Origin: Planctomycetaceae bacterium
GTDB taxonomy: Bacteria; Planctomycetota; Planctomycetia; Pirellulales; Pirellulaceae
Direction of reading: 5' to 3'
Length of the DNA: 37,041 nucleotides
Assembly: GCA_005778405.1 (NCBI GenBank)
Contig: SXOA01000175.1
Span: 1-37,041 of the forward strand
Shown in pieces: positions 1 through 7,372 of this stretch (the first letter of the stretch is position 1; every line of letters begins with the position of its first letter). The position numbers and the translations under genes are program-made. The notes under the pieces are model-generated. The model searched no databases. It was not told the DNA's origin and saw only the letters and a program-made list of their open reading frames with translations.

Positions 1-1
1 A

Positions 2-34
2 CCCTCACCCCGGCCCTATCCCAGGGGGAGAGGG
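2..34. repeat. Dispersed CCCTCACCCC...GGGAGAGGG repeat, inside a gene
   Basis: A GC-rich, partly self-complementary element (CCCTC at one end, GAGGG at the other) sits at the window edge. Read on the minus strand it encodes LPLPLG followed by TAG. I recognise it as a widely dispersed intergenic repeat of planctomycetes and other GC-rich bacteria; that is recollection, not a search. It supplies the stop codon of the DUF1549 gene that runs into it. Confidence 0.6.
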
Positions 35-1089
35 AGCAAGACTCGCAACATCGCCGGATGGACTTCCATCCCCGGCCGTTGCCAGTCGCCCCGAATCCAG
101 AGCCGAGCGGGGCCTTTGAACTTGTCGTCGGTGTGCAGAGCAATGACCGAAACATCCTTCTGCAAGCTCACCGCCGGCTCGAAGAACGCCCGCAGGCGGT
201 AGAAGTCCGCCTGGCTGAGCGGGTCGTACTTGTGATCATGGCACTGGGCACAGCCAATCTGCAGGCCCATGAAAACCGAGCCGATGGTCCCCGTCATTTC
301 GTTAAGCAGCTCATGCTTCCGCTGTTCCTGCGAATTGATATCCGGCATGTCCGGCCCGCTGAGGCAGAACATGGTGGGAATGGATTTGCGGTTGAGCGGA
401 ATCTGCTTCGGCTTATTGCCATCCGATATCTCCGATTTGAACTCTTCGAGCTGCGACCCAATATCTTCTGACTCCTGCCCCCTGACTCCTGACCCCTGCT
501 CATCCCCCGCCACCTGCTGCCGCACGAACTCGTCATAAGGCAAATCCGCATTCAGCGCTCCGACAACCCAATCGCGGTATCGCCAAGCCTCTTTCCGCAC
601 CAGATCATGCTCATACCCATCCGTCTCCGCAAAGCGGGCCAGGTCAAGCCAGTGCTGCCCCCACCGCTCCCCATAACCTTGCGACGCCAGCAGTCGATCC
701 ACCAGCCGTTCATACGCATCGGGCGATTCGTCCTTTGCGAACGCTTCAATGTCCTCCAGCGTCGGCGGCAGGCCGGTCAGGTCGAAGGACAGTCGTCGCA
801 GCAACGTCTCGCGGCTCGCCTCATCGCCCGGGGGCATTTTCTTCACTGCCAGCTTGAGCAGAACAAACCGATCAATCCCCCCCCGGCACCATCCCTGCGC
901 ATCCGCGACTTCTGGCAATTTTCCCCGCACTACCGGCTGGAAGCTCCAGTGCTGGCGGTCGGTTTCTGTTAAGGCTGGTTCGTGATAATCGGTAGTCCCA
1001 GGAGCCTTTTCCACCGCATAGGTCACGGCACAAAACATAGCGGCCACGTAACTGAGGACCGTTGCCATAAGAATTGCACGCAGGAACAT
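16..1089 (-). CDS. PSD1/DUF1549 protein, truncated before DUF1553
   Basis: This is the N-terminal half of a planctomycete DUF1549 (PSD1) protein, 357 aa, with an export signal at residues 1-25 and the family opening HWSFQPV near 48. Conserved blocks follow: DLTGLPPT, YGERWGQHWLDLARFAETDGYEHD, and the cysteine motif CAQCHDHKYDPLSQ. It has no N-terminal PSCyt1 cytochrome domain. Family members normally run 700-1000 aa and end in DUF1553; here the frame stops at TAG 16-18 just after WIRGDWQRPG, inside a dispersed repeat. A second repeat interrupts it after VAGDE (468-498). The start lies 4 nt after the stop of the TPR-like gene, so it is the third gene of an operon with DUF1501. Function in the family is unproven; export-linked polysaccharide use is often suggested. 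It may be a pseudogene. Confidence 0.8.
   Translation of the reverse strand: MFLRAILMATVLSYVAAMFCAVTYAVEKAPGTTDYHEPALTETDRQHWSFQPVVRGKLPEVADAQGWCRGGIDRFVLLKLAVKKMPPGDEASRETLLRRLSFDLTGLPPTLEDIEAFAKDESPDAYERLVDRLLASQGYGERWGQHWLDLARFAETDGYEHDLVRKEAWRYRDWVVGALNADLPYDEFVRQQVAGDEQGSGVRGQESEDIGSQLEEFKSEISDGNKPKQIPLNRKSIPTMFCLSGPDMPDINSQEQRKHELLNEMTGTIGSVFMGLQIGCAQCHDHKYDPLSQADFYRLRAFFEPAVSLQKDVSVIALHTDDKFKGPARLWIRGDWQRPGMEVHPAMLRVLLPLPLG
468..498. repeat. 14/15-bp tandem repeat inside the DUF1549 gene
   Basis: Two adjacent units, CTGACTCCTGCCCC (468-481) and CTGACTCCTGACCCC (482-496), plus CTG, lie within the coding frame. On the minus strand they encode GSGVRGQES straight after the conserved VAGDE. 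Family proteins as I recall them go almost directly from this point to the segment ending in GPDMPDIN, so the repeat looks like an in-frame insertion in a surface loop. Confidence 0.7.
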
Positions 1090-1093
1090 GGCG

Positions 1094-2668
1094 TCAGCGA
1101 GCCTCCTTTGCCTGCTTTGCGGCTTGATTCTGCATCGCTTTGGTCAATGACAAAAATCGCCGTCTTCCGTGACTCTTCAGAAAAGTGATTCCCGGTTCGC
1201 GAAGTGGATCGCTGTCGGGCAAGTTCTGGATGCAGACATCCACGTATCCGCATTCTTCCTCATACTTCATGAGGATGTAATCACCGCATCCGCATAGAGC
1301 GTCGTAGCGCGGACGGAGGCACAACTGCAGGCATTTGTGCCATTCCCCACGAGACAAATAGATCTTCTCGAGGCGCTGCTTGGCAGCCTGGCGGACTTCT
1401 CCTCGGTCCATGGCTGGCTGATCGATGACTGCCGTCACTGGCATGACTGCCTGTTCCAAAGCATCGAATTCTTTCTGGTCAATCTGCATACTGGGACTGC
1501 GATTCGCAACCTTCGCCCAAGCACATGAGGCTGCCGAGGTTCCAGGATAATTGTCCGTCGCGCGGCGCAGGATTTCGAAATCCTTGGCGAAATCCCCCTT
1601 GGTTCGATACTCTCCAGCCAGCTCGACGTACGCCGTCGCTGCCATGCTCCAATCGGGGTCTTCTTGCCGGAACCGTTCAATGAGCGTGAGGGATGCGCCG
1701 AGATCACCTTGGTCGATAGATTCTTTCACGAAATAGAATCTCGCCCAGCTCGCATCGGCAGCTTTTGGATACTTCTGCCAATAGTCTTCTAGCAATCTCT
1801 TGCCTTCGGCAATTCTCGATGGTGACTTGACTTCAAACGTGAGTCGTGCGATTTCATATTGGGCGTGGGCTCTTTCGCTTTCGATCGAACTGCCTTTCAG
1901 AATCTCTCGATACATGGCAATCGTCCGTTGACGATCATCGGGACTACTGCCCCACCGGCGTTCGTCGGCTGCCAGTCGCAACAACGCCATCCGAGTCCTG
2001 GTGCTTCCGCGTCCTAAGTCGTCAAGGTACGGCTCAACCGATTCCGTATGCCAGGGATCAAGCCGTGCGGCAGCGACCACCGCCATTGGGCTGTAAATGC
2101 TTTCCGGATAGATACGCAGAATCTTGCGGGCTAAGCTGCGGATTTCAGGCATGTCGTCATCCCGCTGCTGACGCCAGTCGGCACGGCGAAGACTAATTGC
2201 CAGTATTTGGTCAAACAGAACCTTTGCCTCGGAGTTGCCTTCTGGCTCTGTAACGGCAACGTCGGGAATAATGTTCAGCGTGTGCAAGTCAGAAACAATG
2301 TTGTCCCAGTCCCTGAGTTCTGTGTGCCAGCACTGGCGTGGAAGAGGAGCATGGTCCAAATAGCCTTGGTACATTTGCCGCACTTTCGGACTCCTCTTCG
2401 TCTGGGCTAGTTTGATCTCTCGGAGGAACGCCAGCCGCACCTCTTCTGGATCGGCAGCGAGAAAGGCATCATCGAACTTCCCGGCTTGAATGAAATCCAC
2501 TGCTTGCTGAATTCGTGATTTCGCTGGCGGTTTCGGAGCTGATTTGGTGAGAATCGGAGCAGGCCGTGTCAGAAAATATGCGGCGAGGGTAATCAAAAAG
2601 AAAGTGATTACTCCCATAACCGCGGCATTTCGCGACCAGTGAAATCGTTGCCAAAAGCTTCGCCTCAC
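1094..2668 (-). CDS. Membrane-anchored TPR-like protein
   Basis: A 524-aa protein with a basic N-terminus and one membrane segment (about residues 16-34, VMGVITFFLITLAAYFL), followed by a long, mainly helical, Ala/Arg/Glu-rich region. Helix-pair patterns such as ARKILRIYPESIYSPMAVVAAARL and ARLTFEVKSPSRIAEGKRLLEDYWQKYPKAADASWARFYF resemble tetratricopeptide repeats of the YfgC/BamD type. The C-terminus is Cys-rich (CLQLCLRPRYDALCGCGDYILMKYEEECGYVDVC). The start codon overlaps the DUF1501 stop as ATGA, and the stop lies 4 nt before the DUF1549 gene, so it is translationally coupled. A scaffolding role for the exported partners is inferred only; the exact family was not recognised. Confidence 0.8.
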   Translation of the reverse strand: MRRSFWQRFHWSRNAAVMGVITFFLITLAAYFLTRPAPILTKSAPKPPAKSRIQQAVDFIQAGKFDDAFLAADPEEVRLAFLREIKLAQTKRSPKVRQMYQGYLDHAPLPRQCWHTELRDWDNIVSDLHTLNIIPDVAVTEPEGNSEAKVLFDQILAISLRRADWRQQRDDDMPEIRSLARKILRIYPESIYSPMAVVAAARLDPWHTESVEPYLDDLGRGSTRTRMALLRLAADERRWGSSPDDRQRTIAMYREILKGSSIESERAHAQYEIARLTFEVKSPSRIAEGKRLLEDYWQKYPKAADASWARFYFVKESIDQGDLGASLTLIERFRQEDPDWSMAATAYVELAGEYRTKGDFAKDFEILRRATDNYPGTSAASCAWAKVANRSPSMQIDQKEFDALEQAVMPVTAVIDQPAMDRGEVRQAAKQRLEKIYLSRGEWHKCLQLCLRPRYDALCGCGDYILMKYEEECGYVDVCIQNLPDSDPLREPGITFLKSHGRRRFLSLTKAMQNQAAKQAKEAR

Positions 2669-4080
2669 ACCATCACCTCCTTCACCACTCTCGCCTCCCC
2701 CGGCCCGGTCAACCGCTCTTCCAAACCGTTGTGGAAAAACGACAGCGACGTATGGTCAAGGCCGAGCAGTTCCAGCAGCGTGGCGTGGAAGTCGCGGATG
2801 GGGACTTTGTTTTCGGCGGCCCGGAGGCCGACGGAGTCGGTCGAGCCGTGGGCGAAACCGCCGCGGACGGCGCCGCCGGCGAGAAAGACGCTGTAGCCCC
2901 AGGGGTTGTGGTCGCGGCCTTTCCCTTGCTCGCTCATTGGCATGCGGCCGAATTCGCCCCCCCAGATGACCAGCGTGTCGTCCCACAGACCGCGGCGTTT
3001 CAGGTCCCGGAGCAGGCCGGCGGCGGGGAGGTCGGTGCGGCGGCAAAGCTGGGTGTGGTTGGTGAGGACGTCGTTGTGGGCGTCCCAGCCGTTGGTGTCG
3101 CCGGAATAGACCTGCACAAAGCGTACGCCCCGCTCGATCATCCGTCGGGCGAGCAAACAACGCTGGCCGAATTCGCGAGTTCCCTTATCGTCCATCCCGT
3201 AGAGCCGTTCGGTTTCGGCACTCTCGTCGCGCAAATCGACAAGCTCCGGAGCGGCAGATTGCATCCGGAAGGCGAGTTCATAAGATGCGATACGTGCGGC
3301 CAATTCGCCGTCGTCATCATCGTGACTGGCCAGGTGCTGGCGGTTGAGCTGCTGGACCAAATCGAGCGTGTTCCTTTGCTGCTGCTTTGAAATCCCCGGC
3401 TGTGGTTTGAGATGCAGAATAGGGGAATCGCCGGGACGCATCGTCACGCCTTGGAATGTCGCCGGCAGGTAGCCGCTTCCCCAGGCTGGCGGGCCTCCTT
3501 TCACTCCTCCGCCGGGATCTGGCAACACGACGAACGCCGGCAGATCGCGATTCTCGCTGGAGAGGCCATACGCCACCCAACTCCCGACGCTCGGCCGTCC
3601 CATCAGAATGCTGCCGGTGTTCATCTGATAGACCGATTGCGGATGGTTAACACTATCGCCGTGCAGACTGCGGATCACGCACAGGTCGTCCGCGCATTCC
3701 GCCAGGTGCGGCAGAAAATCACTGACCTCCAGGCCGCTCTCCCCTCGCTTCTGGAACGGCTTGATGGGACCGAGCAGCGGGTTCTGAGCGACCTTCCGCC
3801 GCGTCATCACGGGGCCAAAGCTCTCCGGCAACGGCTTGCCCGCGAGTTTGATGAGGTCAGGCTTCGGGTCTAGGAGATCAACATGGCTCGGCCCGCCATG
3901 CATGAAGAGCCAGATCACGCGTTTCACGCGTGAGGGGGTAAGGGGCTGGGGGTTAGGGGCTGGGGCAGAACGAGCAGAGTCAGAAAGAAGGGTAGCCAGT
4001 GCCAGTGCTCCCATCCCGCCGCCGGCCTGCGCGAGGAAGCGCCGCCGCGACGAGGCAGAGATGGGGAGTGGCGGAAACAT
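2665..4080 (-). CDS. DUF1501 protein, Tat-exported
   Basis: A 471-aa DUF1501 protein of the sulfatase-like alkaline phosphatase superfamily. The N-terminus carries a twin-arginine signal (SRRRFLAQAGGG, residues 11-22). The family opening is [25 protein letters not shown] (about 52-76), with [30 protein letters not shown] and GRDHNPWGYSVFLAGGAVRGG further on. The linker after the signal (residues 40-50, APAPNPQPLTPS) is encoded by a 14-bp tandem repeat. It is the first gene of the operon DUF1501, TPR-like, DUF1549, the reverse of the usual order. DUF1501 and DUF1549/1553 partners are almost always adjacent in planctomycetes; substrates are unknown. A consensus -10 box lies 6 nt upstream of the ATG and no Shine-Dalgarno sequence is visible. 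Confidence 0.92.
   Translation of the reverse strand: MFPPLPISASSRRRFLAQAGGGMGALALATLLSDSARSAPAPNPQPLTPSRVKRVIWLFMHGGPSHVDLLDPKPDLIKLAGKPLPESFGPVMTRRKVAQNPLLGPIKPFQKRGESGLEVSDFLPHLAECADDLCVIRSLHGDSVNHPQSVYQMNTGSILMGRPSVGSWVAYGLSSENRDLPAFVVLPDPGGGVKGGPPAWGSGYLPATFQGVTMRPGDSPILHLKPQPGISKQQQRNTLDLVQQLNRQHLASHDDDDGELAARIASYELAFRMQSAAPELVDLRDESAETERLYGMDDKGTREFGQRCLLARRMIERGVRFVQVYSGDTNGWDAHNDVLTNHTQLCRRTDLPAAGLLRDLKRRGLWDDTLVIWGGEFGRMPMSEQGKGRDHNPWGYSVFLAGGAVRGGFAHGSTDSVGLRAAENKVPIRDFHATLLELLGLDHTSLSFFHNGLEERLTGPGEARVVKEVMV
3934..3965. repeat. 14-bp G-rich tandem repeat in the DUF1501 gene
   Basis: Two units of about 14 bp, TAAGGGGCTGGGGG and TTAGGGGCTGGGG, sit in the coding frame and encode the proline-rich linker just after the Tat signal. 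The strand is strongly G-rich, with runs of 4-5 G, so G-quadruplex formation is possible on the plus strand. It shares its period, but not its sequence, with the repeat at 468-498. Confidence 0.65.
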
Positions 4081-4086
4081 GGCCGC

Positions 4087-4117
4087 ATTATAGCCGAGGG
4101 GGAGCAGCAGCGTACAA
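4087..4117 (-). promoter_or_regulatory. Putative leaderless promoter of the DUF1501 operon
   Basis: On the minus strand a perfect TATAAT (4092-4087) is separated from the ATG at 4080 by only 6 nt, and TTGTAC lies 19 nt upstream (4117-4112). A start site 7 nt past the -10 box would fall on the A of the start codon, giving an mRNA with no leader. No ribosome-binding site is visible. The -35 match is partial and the spacer is long. Confidence 0.45.
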
Positions 4118-4134
4118 CGGAAAAACTCCGAAGC

Positions 4135-4539
4135 TCAAGAGTGCCAGACTTCGAGCTTAAGACTCGGAATTCGAGAGAACTCCGCCGTGTTGTGTGTCAC
4201 CAAAACCAGACTTCGGACCAGGGCTGTGGAGGCGATTTGCAAATCCAGTGGTCCAATAAGTTTGCCAGCCGCCGCCAGTGTTGCCCGCTGTTCGCCAAAT
4301 GACTCCGCCGCGGCTTCGTCAAAGGGTAAACTGACAAAAGTGGCGAGCAGTTCGTCGAGTAAAGCTAGGTTTGCGGCAGGATCTGCACTCCGATAGGCAC
4401 CGTAACTCAGCTCTCCGACGGTGACAGCGGACATGGCAATCTCTCGCGGACGAAAACTTTGGATTTTTCCCGCGACCCGCGGATTGCGACCTCGCAGGAA
4501 CTCAATCCACACGTTGGTGTTGAGCAGATAAGTGCTCAA
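4135..4539 (-). CDS. vapC: PIN-domain (VapC-type) toxin, possibly inactive
   Basis: A 134-aa PIN-domain protein of usual VapC length. The start is taken as TTG at 4539, because the family begins at x-TYLL-x-TN-V-W, and because TTG overlaps the antitoxin stop as TTGA. Expected acidic positions are E43 (VGELSYG) and D99 (GPLDLQIAS), with N117 in THNTAEFSRI as is common in this subgroup. The first catalytic position, normally Asp in LLDTN, is Asn (N7, codon AAC). VapC enzymes are Mg-dependent ribonucleases and this Asp binds the metal, so activity may be lost. The gene is second in a two-gene operon with the antitoxin-like gene. Confidence 0.85.
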   Translation of the reverse strand: MSTYLLNTNVWIEFLRGRNPRVAGKIQSFRPREIAMSAVTVGELSYGAYRSADPAANLALLDELLATFVSLPFDEAAAESFGEQRATLAAAGKLIGPLDLQIASTALVRSLVLVTHNTAEFSRIPSLKLEVWHS

Positions 4540-4766
4540 AGTTCTTCTCGTTCTGGATAGTCCCCTTGGGGGGCCCGTTCCAGTTCTCCATGCCACTGCC
4601 CTGCCGTCCGTTCAAAGAAGCCTTTTGGCCAATCCTCCGAGGCCCGAACTCCTTCCGGTTCAAAACGCACAATGACTCGGTAACGACAAGACGACTCGTC
4701 AACCGGAATTGTGACCCGTAACATCTTGTCGTCGTCGGCAGCTTGGACGAATTCGACCGTCTTCAT
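4536..4766 (-). CDS. Antitoxin-like protein paired with PIN toxin
   Basis: A small acidic 76-aa protein whose stop overlaps the toxin start (TTGA), the usual arrangement of toxin-antitoxin pairs. The start is set at ATG 4766 (MKTVEFVQAADDDKMLRVTIPV); a longer frame to 4850 adds residues that do not look conserved. The C-terminal part, DWPKGFFERTAGQWHGELERAPQGDYPEREEL, resembles the W-x-x-GFFE-x-TAG-x-W segment that I associate with PIN-partner antitoxins of planctomycetes and cyanobacteria. No classic AbrB or RHH DNA-binding motif is obvious, though the N-terminal half is strand-rich (MLRVTIPV, CRYRVIVRF). By analogy it would bind and neutralise the toxin and repress the operon. Confidence 0.75.
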   Translation of the reverse strand: MKTVEFVQAADDDKMLRVTIPVDESSCRYRVIVRFEPEGVRASEDWPKGFFERTAGQWHGELERAPQGDYPEREEL

Positions 4767-4980
4767 AGGCCACCCACTCTCTGGATTGTTTCGCCGAGTT
4801 TTGCATGTGGGCACTATCATTATGCCGCACAGGATTCGGCGAGGAATCAATTCACCTGTCTTTAGCCACTTGGGGGCAATGATACGGAAACCCTAATCGT
4901 GGTTCACTTTGCCTCTCCAGTAGGGTACGATAACTTGCGAAAGTCGTTTCGACCCAATCCGCCCTCAGGGAGTCAGCAAC

Positions 4981-7302
4981 ATGAAGTTTGCTCGCCCGCT
5001 GCCTCATCATATTCTCTTCGCTGGAGCCGCCTGTCTGGGCCTATTTTCCGGCTGTTTCCAACAGACGGAAGTGGCAAACAAGCCTGTTGTGGCGGTGCAA
5101 TTGACCGCGGCAAGCGAGGAGAAGGGGAAGGAACCCGCCAAAGCGCCGAAGTCCGACGAAGCCAAGGCGAAGGAGAAAGCGGAAGCCGAGCCGAAAGAGG
5201 AACTCAAAGTGGAAGAATCGGCTGTCAAGGAAGTCGAGACAGAAAAGCCGGCTGCCACAGAGGACAAGAAAGACGAAGGGGAAGAAAGGAAGCCGATTCG
5301 CAAGGCTAACCCTTTCCGTAACCGTACCGATTTACCCGAATTCCCCAAGGGTATGGACTGGCTGAACTCCAAAAAGCCGCTGACCAAGCAGGATCTCAAG
5401 GGCAAGATAGTCATTCTCGACTTCTGGACCTATTGCTGCATCAACTGCATGCACATTCTGCCCGAGCTCAAGATCCTGGAGAAGCAATATCCCAACGAGC
5501 TGGTGGTCATCGGTGTGCATTCCGCCAAGTTTGACACCGAGAAGGATACCGAGAACATCTTGAACGCCATGCGGCGGCACGAGATTGAGCACTTCGTCGT
5601 CAACGACGCCGACCACAAGATCTGGGACAACCTGGGAGTCAGCAGTTGGCCGACGCTGGTGCTGATTGACCCTGAAGGAAAAGTTCTGGGAGGCCACAGC
5701 GGCGAGTTCAAAGCGGCCGACCTCGTGCCCGTTATCGACAAGGCCATCGAGTATTACCGGGGCGAGAACCTGCTCGACGAAAAACCGTTCCCCGTGGACC
5801 ATGTTTACAACTCCACGTCGCCGCTCCTTTACCCAGGCAAGATTCTGGCCGACGAAGCGGGCGGCCGGCTGTTCATTAGCGATAGCAACCATAACCGCAT
5901 CGTGATTGCCGGCCTCGACGGCAAGCTCATCGATATCATCGGCTCGGGAGCGATCGGCCGGGATGACGGCAGCTACGCCAAGGCCACGTTCGACCATCCC
6001 CAGGGGTGCGTCCTCGACAAGGAGACCCTCTACGTCGCCGACACCGAGAACCACCTGCTCCGTAAGGTGGACCTCAAGGCCAAAACCGTGACCACCATTG
6101 CCGGGGTCGGCCAGCAGGCCAAACACTCCTGGCCTGGGCTCGATGAAGGAGAGCTCAGCGGAGATCTCCCCGAGCGGTTCGTCGGCAAGCCGCTGCAGAC
6201 CGCGATTAACAGCCCGTGGGACCTCTGGATTCATGACAAGGATCTGTACATCGCCATGGCCGGTTCGCATCAGATTTGGAAGATGCCGCTGGACGAATCG
6301 GAAATCGGCCCTTATTCCGGCAACGGGCGAGAAGACATCGTCGATGGCGAATTGCTTCCCAAGCGTCCATTTGCCAAAGGTTATGCTTCCTTCGCCCAGC
6401 CCAGCGGCCTGGCCTCGGATGGCGTGTGGCTCTATGTGGCCGATAGCGAAGGAAGCTCCGTGCGGGCAGTCCCTTTCGATTCGACCAAGGAAGTCTCAAC
6501 CGTCGTCGGAACCGCGGAACTCCCCTATGGCCGGCTCTTTGAGTTTGGGGATATCGACGGCCCCAAGGAAAAGGCCAAGCTCCAGCACTGCATTGGAGTC
6601 ACGTTTGCGAAGGGCAAAATCTACGTCGCGGATACTTACAACAACAAGATCCGCGAAGTGGACCCCAAGAGCGGCGCGGTGAAGACCCTGGCCGGCAAAG
6701 GCCGCAAGAGCCCTGGCCTCAGTGACAAGGACGGAACCTTTCACGAGCCGGCTGGGCTGACTCATGCCAAAGGAAATCTCTACGTCGCGGACACCAACAA
6801 TCACCTCATCCGCACCATCGACCTCGCCAGCGGCAAAGTGGGAACTCTCGCCATTGCTGGTCTGAAGGCGCCTACGGCACCTAAGGTTGAGAAGAAGCCG
6901 AGCTTCCGCGGCGCAGCGCCAGTGAAAGTTGAACTCGCCAATCTCAAGCCGGAGAAGAACGCCGTCAAGCTCCATGTCTCGCTGAAAGTCCCAGCCGGTT
7001 GGAAAATCAACGCCGAGGCACCGATGTCCTACTGGCTCGATTCGGCCAAGGAAGCCGGCCCCGCGGACCGCGCCGCCTTCGGCAAAAAGAAGCTCGCTAA
7101 GCCGGCAACGGATTTCGACATCAGCGTGCCAGTGAAGGGAACTGGGGAGGACGAAATCGCCGTCTCTATCACTTATTTCTACTGCGAAAAAGGTGACGAC
7201 GGCGTCTGCAAAACGGGCTCCGTCATCTTCACGGTTCCGCTCAACATCGCCGACGACGGCAGCGGCGAGCCGGTGAAGCTGACCTACGAGATTCCGGAGT
7301 AG
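4981..7302 (+). CDS. Thioredoxin-NHL repeat lipoprotein with DsbD-like domain
   Basis: A 773-aa exported lipoprotein. The lipobox LFSGC ends at C25, followed by a Lys/Glu-rich low-complexity stretch (about 46-108). A TlpA/NHLRC2-type thioredoxin fold spans about 118-260, with C153-I-N-C156 in FWTYCCINCMHILPEL and the cis-Pro loop SSWPT near 222. An NHL beta-propeller (about 270-630) has repeats such as LFISDSNHNRIVI, LYVADTENHLLRKV, IYVADTYNNKIREV and LYVADTNNHLIRTI. The C-terminus (about 640-765) resembles the DsbD alpha domain (VKLHVSLKVPAGWKINAEAP, then YFYCEKGDDGVC). The start follows AGGGAG by 8 nt. A possible promoter, TTCACT-17-TACGAT, lies at 4903-4931. It probably handles thiol redox on the outer face of the cytoplasmic membrane. 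Confidence 0.9.
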   Translation: MKFARPLPHHILFAGAACLGLFSGCFQQTEVANKPVVAVQLTAASEEKGKEPAKAPKSDEAKAKEKAEAEPKEELKVEESAVKEVETEKPAATEDKKDEGEERKPIRKANPFRNRTDLPEFPKGMDWLNSKKPLTKQDLKGKIVILDFWTYCCINCMHILPELKILEKQYPNELVVIGVHSAKFDTEKDTENILNAMRRHEIEHFVVNDADHKIWDNLGVSSWPTLVLIDPEGKVLGGHSGEFKAADLVPVIDKAIEYYRGENLLDEKPFPVDHVYNSTSPLLYPGKILADEAGGRLFISDSNHNRIVIAGLDGKLIDIIGSGAIGRDDGSYAKATFDHPQGCVLDKETLYVADTENHLLRKVDLKAKTVTTIAGVGQQAKHSWPGLDEGELSGDLPERFVGKPLQTAINSPWDLWIHDKDLYIAMAGSHQIWKMPLDESEIGPYSGNGREDIVDGELLPKRPFAKGYASFAQPSGLASDGVWLYVADSEGSSVRAVPFDSTKEVSTVVGTAELPYGRLFEFGDIDGPKEKAKLQHCIGVTFAKGKIYVADTYNNKIREVDPKSGAVKTLAGKGRKSPGLSDKDGTFHEPAGLTHAKGNLYVADTNNHLIRTIDLASGKVGTLAIAGLKAPTAPKVEKKPSFRGAAPVKVELANLKPEKNAVKLHVSLKVPAGWKINAEAPMSYWLDSAKEAGPADRAAFGKKKLAKPATDFDISVPVKGTGEDEIAVSITYFYCEKGDDGVCKTGSVIFTVPLNIADDGSGEPVKLTYEIPE

Positions 7303-7313
7303 AGCAAGTGATT

Positions 7314-7344
7314 CCTCGTTCCCACGCGGAGCATGGGAACAAGG
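7314..7344. repeat. Palindromic repeat, GTTCCCA...TGGGAAC
   Basis: A hairpin-forming element with arms GTTCCCA (7318-7324) and TGGGAAC (7334-7340) and a 9-nt loop, flanked by CCT and AGG. I recognise it as a common dispersed element whose translated form is often seen as PCSAWERG. It lies between the lipoprotein stop and the GTG start of the MoxR gene, so it would be in the MoxR leader if the two are co-transcribed. Confidence 0.7.
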
Positions 7345-7372
7345 AGTCCGAGATGTACAACAAGAGGCCTCC

